From Patescibacteria group bacterium (GTDB lineage: Bacteria; Patescibacteriota; Microgenomatia; UBA8517), in assembly GCA_025057695.1 (NCBI GenBank), contig JANWVB010000003.1, forward strand, positions 1 through 27,705: a stretch of 27,705 nt of DNA, in the 5' to 3' direction. Positions 24,001 through 27,705 of the stretch are shown here, one piece after another. The notes under the pieces were generated by a model. It made no database searches, was not told the origin of the DNA, and worked only from the letters and a program-made list of their open reading frames with translations. The first letter of the stretch is position 1; each line of letters begins with the position of its first letter. A program made the position numbers and the translations under genes.

Positions 24001-26253
24001 TATAGATACAAAGCTGATTTTAATGGTTTACAGATTTTCTATCAAACTAAAGATAGTGAATTGGATTTTGATATAAAAACTGGCAAGTCAAAGTACGCTC
24101 CAGGTGAACAAGCGAAAGTAACTGTTAAGGTATCCAAAAATGGACAGCCTAGAGACGGTGTGACTGTAGCGCTTGCATTAGTAGATGAAGCTGTGGCGGC
24201 TATTGGAGGAGCAAACGAACCTTCTATAGAAAAGTCAATTTATAGAACCACTGGCGATTGGGTATATTACACATATTATACACACCGCTTTTTATTGCCT
24301 GATGGACATATGGCTGAGGGGGGTGGTGGCGGTAACGATAGGAGTGAATTTGGGGACACGGCTTATTTTGGTTCTGCAGTCACAGATCAAAATGGAGAAG
24401 CAGTTTTTGAATTCAAGCTATTAGACAATATCACTAATTGGCTAATCTATGCTCAAGGTGTAGATAGTGATCTTAATTTTGGTCAAGAGAAAGCATCAGT
24501 TATTGCAACAAAGGAGTTTTTTGTTACTAACCAATTTCCATCAACTATTATAAAGGGCGATAAGGCGTATCTTGCAATTAATGCCTATGGAAAAGTCTTA
24601 GAAAAAAACAAAAAAGTTTCTTACAATTACGCGTTTTTGGATCAAAGCGGAGAAAAAGCAATTAATAAGAAAGAATTTTCAGAGTTTCCTTTCAGAGATA
24701 TCCACATTCCTTTCCCAAGTCTTGAAGTTGGCAATTACAAAGTCAAAGCTGGTGGCAAATATAAGGAATATGAAGATTCAATCATGCTTCCATTAATAGT
24801 GAAATCTTCGAGAGTGATGTTTGAAAAACGAAACGATATAAGTTTAGATCAAGGACAGTCAATTAGTTCTTTGCCGATAGATGAACTGGCAAAAGAGGAA
24901 AACATCAAATTGGTAATTACCGATCAAGGCAAGGGCAAGTTTTATAATGCTTTGTATAAATATTGCAACTCTTATAGTAATAGGATCGAAAAAAAGCTTG
25001 CCAATGTTCTGGCTGACAAAAGTTTGAGAAATTGGTTCAATGAAACTGATTGCAAAACGGCAAATCAAGAATTTTCCGGTTTTCAATCAAATGATGGTGG
25101 CATTAAACAAGTGCTGTGGGGAAGCAGTGATGTTGAAACATCAGCGTGGTCCGCATATATTGGGGCTGATTTTTTTGATAAAGAGAGATTGAAGAAGTAT
25201 TTTAATGATGTTTTGGAAAATTCCACATTCCCTAATATATCAAAAGCTTATGCTTTGTGGGGACTTGCTGTTTTGGGTGAATCAAGAGTGAATGAAATGA
25301 GGAATTTAGAAAAAAAGCTTTTTTCTTACAGAGAAAAGGTTATTCTCGCTTACGCTTTTGCCGCAAGCGGTCAGACCGAAAAAGCTCGCGACTTGTATTA
25401 TGATTTATTGGCAGAATTCGCTTATGCTAACAAACCTTATATTCGCATACAGTCAGGTCAAAAAAATATGGATAGTTATTTGTTAGATTCTTCTTACGCT
25501 CTTTTATTAGGTAGCATTGTTGATCAAAAATATAACACTGGTTTGGGCTTATATTTAAGGGATTATCGCACATTGACTAAAGATGTTGTTTTAGATTTGG
25601 CAGATATTTCCTTTATAGATCATCAAATTTCTTTGCTTACTAACGAAGATACTAGTATTAGTTTAAAAATAAAAGACAAACATAAAAAACTTAAACTAAA
25701 TAAAGGCAGAGGTGAAGTATTGGCGATTAAAAAAGACGACGCTGGGAAATTTGAGTTAAAAGTTGAGACAGGAAAAGTTTTGGTTTCCATAAATTCGTAC
25801 GTTGAGAACATGGATGGACTTGAAACAGATAAAAGATTGAGACTTTCAAGAAGTTATAGCCAAGCTGTTGGTGATTCTGATGAAAAAATAAGTATAGGCG
25901 AGATAGCAGAGTTCAAGTTGGACTTTAGTTTTAATAGAGAATTTGCTCCAGCTGGTATTTATTGTATTACAGATCATATCCCATCAGGTTTTACTTACTT
26001 GGAGAATCCCTCATTCTTTAGCATTGCTTCGGTAGACAAAATTTTTATGCAACAAATTAGACCAAATGTGGTTCGAGCTTGTGTTTCTAATTCGCATTGG
26101 TTTTCCGAAAGACAATATAAAGCTGTTTACTATGCCAAAGCAAGCGCTGTTGGAGAATATGTTTTAGAACCTGCATTTATGCAACACGAAGAAGAAAAGT
26201 CTATTTTCCAAAAAACTGATAAAAGCACTATAAAGGTGGATGCCAAAATATGA
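21040..26253 (+). CDS. Alpha-2-macroglobulin-like protein lacking the thioester motif
   Basis: A 1737-aa protein with a cytoplasmic N terminus, one membrane anchor (about 61-80) and a huge outer part. Modules in order: an SbsA/Big_5-like Ig domain (~218-308), MG2-type YTDRYMYKPSDTLYFWG (~538-554), MG3-type (from ~641, KIEVSSNKKAVFAGEEVEFSG with the usual x-AGEEV-x pattern), VDEAVAAIG (~1048) and the A2M core (~1104: FGDTAYFGSAVTDQNGEA, LLDNITNWLIYAQG). The alpha-helical TED-like region follows, then a C-terminal MG10-like domain (~1620-1737). Where CXEQ is expected, YKYCNSYSNR is found with Cys1309 but no Glu-Gln. The start is uncertain: three TTG codons at 21040-21048, then GTG 21082; there is no in-frame ATG before the anchor. 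It follows dnaJ by 21 bases and overlaps the MEMO-like gene. A protease trap or wall-linked guard is the family role; here that is inference. Confidence 0.85.
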   Translation: MLLKSIFYWLYTHFVSNFGENKKSFPDIFYFVKGLFAKLKVLHLFQKLRYWYQTSPKKAKVYISIIALSFVLSVLFVVLRLQGQNKLPLPPFITTNSNDLDSGVWQKMMISEKSEPFFNLNPNLEDERIYGIVPSAKFVLRTQKPVDIGFINEHISTSVPVNVVPVKDTEFELIPKRKLLPSEVITFSFNLKDKEKDGYYFDRNYGWAYQAQPKFAVNSTLPKDKTRDFPLNSGIEITFNLDDYEDPISYLTVNPKIDFRLERRGSVLSIVPLKKLSPRTVYTVTLKKGLKVVNGVDSLDKDLIFSFQTADEIANDYRFYLKENLQQVIPEGDVISGVYLENWDNDQNIKFEIYKLPNANVFVNSRKQIDKIEDWWRYFPEQYNINTKDFTKISEGETKIEKIDDVNYVKVPSKLSEGFYLVKFYYDNNKKLEQLWLQVTPLMGYVSVAKENTLFWLNSVDGSPIASASVSVMNSSISYSTNEEGIALFATPKSFFEGDKKYFEITNRDNKKLILPVGSLNDLEKPGKLTKDDYWSYIYTDRYMYKPSDTLYFWGVAKNRNTNSSVSEVEVKLTSSYDYDSNFYGYNKVEAIRKISTSSNGSFIGSFKIDDLTNRHYELLVFVDGIVIARSVVLIEEYVKPELKIEVSSNKKAVFAGEEVEFSGRVSFFDGTAASYVPLSVIKGSNIIAKLETGRDGEFVYKYVTSYSENKYYPSYETLEISLDKSEFAGIYQNVAVLVYGSRFKVESKANLDGGNARIKATVFNIDLGPFNEGVTSEVKSGVVGGQKVVVRSKRTWYERIEDGTYYDFVEKVTRTKYKYSTHQEDFPDKELLTNNDGQIDYQVPLSKGSSYTFEIIAKDKDGRSPISREYLYYYDEIDVDNESFSSPYLKLEKGFNAFSVGENVDIKIYKDNKNYPDNEKNKFLFIKANRGNLSFSLKDEPSFGFVFEESHKPNIYVGAIVFTGKIYEEVEASCDRSWICDYYYSSYRYKADFNGLQIFYQTKDSELDFDIKTGKSKYAPGEQAKVTVKVSKNGQPRDGVTVALALVDEAVAAIGGANEPSIEKSIYRTTGDWVYYTYYTHRFLLPDGHMAEGGGGGNDRSEFGDTAYFGSAVTDQNGEAVFEFKLLDNITNWLIYAQGVDSDLNFGQEKASVIATKEFFVTNQFPSTIIKGDKAYLAINAYGKVLEKNKKVSYNYAFLDQSGEKAINKKEFSEFPFRDIHIPFPSLEVGNYKVKAGGKYKEYEDSIMLPLIVKSSRVMFEKRNDISLDQGQSISSLPIDELAKEENIKLVITDQGKGKFYNALYKYCNSYSNRIEKKLANVLADKSLRNWFNETDCKTANQEFSGFQSNDGGIKQVLWGSSDVETSAWSAYIGADFFDKERLKKYFNDVLENSTFPNISKAYALWGLAVLGESRVNEMRNLEKKLFSYREKVILAYAFAASGQTEKARDLYYDLLAEFAYANKPYIRIQSGQKNMDSYLLDSSYALLLGSIVDQKYNTGLGLYLRDYRTLTKDVVLDLADISFIDHQISLLTNEDTSISLKIKDKHKKLKLNKGRGEVLAIKKDDAGKFELKVETGKVLVSINSYVENMDGLETDKRLRLSRSYSQAVGDSDEKISIGEIAEFKLDFSFNREFAPAGIYCITDHIPSGFTYLENPSFFSIASVDKIFMQQIRPNVVRACVSNSHWFSERQYKAVYYAKASAVGEYVLEPAFMQHEEEKSIFQKTDKSTIKVDAKI

Positions 26254-27041
26254 AACCAAAAATTTCTTTCTTTGTTATTTTTCTAGTTTTGTTTGTGGTT
26301 GGGTTTGGTAGTTTTCATTTCAACAAAAAAGGAGAAGTTGCTAGCTTAAATACAAAAGAAAATAAAGTTAAAGGTATAATCTTGCCACATCATGATTTGG
26401 CGAAAGAGTTGTTTGTCGCTTCACTGGAAAAATTGCGCGAAACAAACAATCCTTCGATTTTTGTAATATTAGGCACAAATCATTACTATCCTGATGGTCC
26501 GACTTTAACTACTGCTTTAGATGTCTATGATTATCCCATAGAAAAAGAGATTTTGAGTGATTTTATTAGAAGGTTTCCTGAAGTTTTAGTGAATTCAAGG
26601 ATAATTGAAATAGAGCATAGTATCACGGTTCCTGTAATTTATCTAAGAGAATATTTTCCTAACGCAAGAATAATTCCATTGATTGTTTCGGCGAAGTTTA
26701 GAGAGTCTGATATCGACAAATATGCCAATTATTTCGCAAATGTTTTTCCTTATGATGCTGTTTACGTTGCGGCGGTTGATTTTTCTCATGGAACTAGTTT
26801 TGAAGAAGGAATGGCAAAAAATGAAGAGTCAATTAGAATTATTTCTGAGTTTAATTATCAAAAATTGTACAGTTTGAAAGACGATTATCTTGATTCCCCT
26901 TCTGCGATTGGTTTATTGCTTAAGACTATGCAATCCTTAAATTCAACTAATTGGGAAACTTGGTTTAGTACTCACGGCGCATTTTTAACTTCTGATTTTA
27001 TGTCGCAAGGCACAAGTTATGTGGTAGGAGTGTTTAGGTAA
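26250..27041 (+). CDS. Membrane-anchored MEMO1-family (AmmeMemoRadiSam system protein B-like) protein
   Basis: A 263-aa protein. An N-terminal signal anchor (FFVIFLVLFVVGFGSFHF, about 7-24) puts the MEMO1 domain outside the membrane, whereas typical family members are cytoplasmic. MEMO1 landmarks are PHHD (46-49), LGTNHYYP with His78, IEHSITVPVIYL (121-132), IIPLIV and VDFSHG with His180. In human MEMO1 the corresponding His residues and one Cys form a LigB-dioxygenase-like metal site. In my hand alignment the Cys is replaced here by His242 (STHGAF), which could still bind metal. No AmmA or radical-SAM partner is in the window. The ATG overlaps the macroglobulin stop (ATGA), with AGGTGG upstream as a weak ribosome site. 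Function unknown. Confidence 0.8.
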   Translation: MKPKISFFVIFLVLFVVGFGSFHFNKKGEVASLNTKENKVKGIILPHHDLAKELFVASLEKLRETNNPSIFVILGTNHYYPDGPTLTTALDVYDYPIEKEILSDFIRRFPEVLVNSRIIEIEHSITVPVIYLREYFPNARIIPLIVSAKFRESDIDKYANYFANVFPYDAVYVAAVDFSHGTSFEEGMAKNEESIRIISEFNYQKLYSLKDDYLDSPSAIGLLLKTMQSLNSTNWETWFSTHGAFLTSDFMSQGTSYVVGVFR

Positions 27042-27053
27042 GCTTTAATTAAA

Positions 27054-27082
27054 TTGACTTTAAACTTTAACTCTTGTAGACT
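27054..27082 (+). promoter_or_regulatory. Candidate nusA promoter
   Basis: TTGACT (27054-27059), 17 bases, TAGACT (27077-27082). The start near 27089 would place the hairpin at 27107-27133 inside the nusA leader. Confidence 0.45.
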
Positions 27083-27106
27083 TGTAAATGTTAATGTGAA
27101 TTTTTC

Positions 27107-27133
27107 GGTGGGGAGTGTGCCCACCATTTTTTT
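27107..27133 (+). terminator. Intrinsic terminator between the MEMO-like gene and nusA
   Basis: GGTGGG-GAGTGTG-CCCACC is a perfect 6-bp, GC-rich stem, followed by A and seven Ts. It is the clearest terminator in the window. It lies 66 bases after the MEMO-like stop and 22 bases before ATG 27156, so it may end the upstream operon, attenuate nusA, or both. Confidence 0.85.
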
Positions 27134-27155
27134 GTTTAATTTTTTGACAAAGATT

Positions 27156-27705
27156 ATGCAACAAGGACCAAGAACAGAATTTGCCCAAGCTTTAAAAGCG
27201 GTAGCGTCAGCTAAAAGGCTTGACGTGGAAGTTATATTAAACACCATTAAGCAGGCAATAATTGCCGCTTATAAAAAAGATGCGTATGAACAAGGCAAAG
27301 ACGCAGAAGGTTTGGAATTTGATGTGGAGATTGATCCTGTTAGTGGTGAAACAAAAATTTTTGCTTGGCCAGAAAATAACCCCGAAGAAAAGAAGGATGT
27401 TACACCTCCGGGATTTGGTAGAATTGCGGCTCAGACTGCCAAGCAAGTGATTCATCAAAAAATTCGCGAGGCTGAAAAAGGAGCCATAATTGATGAATTC
27501 TCTAGTCGTGTCAATACTCTAATTTCGGGAATGATCATTCGTTTTGATGGGCCGGATGTGAGAGTTGATCTTGGCCGTGCTGAAGGAATAATGCCTGCTA
27601 ACGAGCGAATTCCTAATGAAAAACTTAATATATTAGGCGGAGCAATTTCATTAGGTCACCCACTTGGAAGCTCAGGTTCTAGAATTATGGCTACCTTAAT
27701 ATCTG
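27156..27705 (+). CDS. nusA: NusA N-terminal part, running off the window end with a foreign 3' end
   Basis: The open frame from ATG 27156 gives 183 residues without a stop. Residues 1 to about 115 match the NusA N-terminal RNA-polymerase-binding domain (AKRLDVEVILNTIKQAIIAAY, FGRIAAQTAKQVIHQKIREAE). Residues about 118-155 match the start of its S1 RNA-binding domain (LISGMIIRF, VRVDLGRAEGIMPANERIPNE). NusA controls RNA polymerase pausing, termination and antitermination. From about residue 156 the S1 domain stops abruptly and thiolase sequence begins; no KH domains are seen. The true nusA should continue for another ~200 or more residues. No Shine-Dalgarno precedes the ATG, and it lies behind a promoter and a terminator hairpin. 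Confidence 0.8.
   Translation, partial: MQQGPRTEFAQALKAVASAKRLDVEVILNTIKQAIIAAYKKDAYEQGKDAEGLEFDVEIDPVSGETKIFAWPENNPEEKKDVTPPGFGRIAAQTAKQVIHQKIREAEKGAIIDEFSSRVNTLISGMIIRFDGPDVRVDLGRAEGIMPANERIPNEKLNILGGAISLGHPLGSSGSRIMATLIS
27620..27705 (+). other. Thiolase C-terminal fragment in frame with nusA (probable assembly chimera)
   Basis: The last ~28 codons read EKLNILGGAISLGHPLGSSG and then SRIMATLIS. This is the C-terminal thiolase signature, including the GHP with the catalytic His (residue 168 of the frame) and G-x-[ST]-G. The normal position of this segment is about 350 residues into a thiolase, and nothing thiolase-like precedes it here. Confidence 0.8.

Noticed and set aside
1..27705. Search for CRISPR, transposase, integrase, toxin-antitoxin or phage genes
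   Set aside because: No spaced direct repeats, transposase motifs or terminal repeats were seen; the only repeat of note is the Thr/Pro coding stalk.

Overview
The window is AT-rich and gene-dense, with no gene-free stretch longer than 300 bases and no tRNA, rRNA, insertion sequence or CRISPR array that I could see. It most resembles a Candidate Phyla Radiation (Patescibacteria) genome, and Microgenomates is my best guess. The reasons are short, AT-biased proteins, a YYY/DUF2298 membrane protein, FemAB- and LCP-type wall genes, several single-pass surface proteins of the kind common in that group, and starts that mostly lack Shine-Dalgarno sequences. TGA is used as a stop (femX-like, the 331-aa protein, the macroglobulin gene) and Trp is read from TGG, so the UGA-recoded CPR lineages are unlikely. 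The taxonomy is inference.

Left part (1-5820): a 5'-truncated PQQ-like beta-propeller protein, a FemAB-type aminoacyltransferase and a UvrD/PcrA helicase (both minus strand), then a divergent LytR-CpsA-Psr protein that probably attaches glycopolymers to the wall.

Middle part (5823-13793, all minus strand): a cell-envelope block read right to left. PilN- and PilO-like proteins come first, then a 97-aa membrane protein, an FN3-like surface protein, a Ser/Asn-rich membrane protein, a Thr/Pro-stalk surface protein, and two polytopic membrane proteins (one YYY/DUF2298). rpsT (S20) lies just upstream. It diverges from murJ, and the two promoters share overlapping -10 hexamers.

Right part (14204-27705, plus strand): murJ, then the heat-shock cluster hrcA-grpE-dnaK-(unknown 213 aa)-dnaJ. 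A clear CIRCE operator overlaps a near-consensus promoter before hrcA, and a degraded CIRCE-like element follows a second promoter before dnaJ. Next come a 1737-aa alpha-2-macroglobulin-like protein whose thioester motif is lost, overlapped by a membrane-anchored MEMO1-family protein. The last gene is the start of nusA, with a promoter and an intrinsic-terminator hairpin in its leader. The last ~85 bases of that frame read as thiolase, not NusA, which most likely marks an assembly chimera at the contig end.

Taken together, the window combines wall and surface biogenesis with the HrcA-controlled chaperone system. The least explained parts are the PilN/PilO-surface-protein block, the 213-aa protein inside the chaperone cluster, and the macroglobulin-MEMO gene pair.
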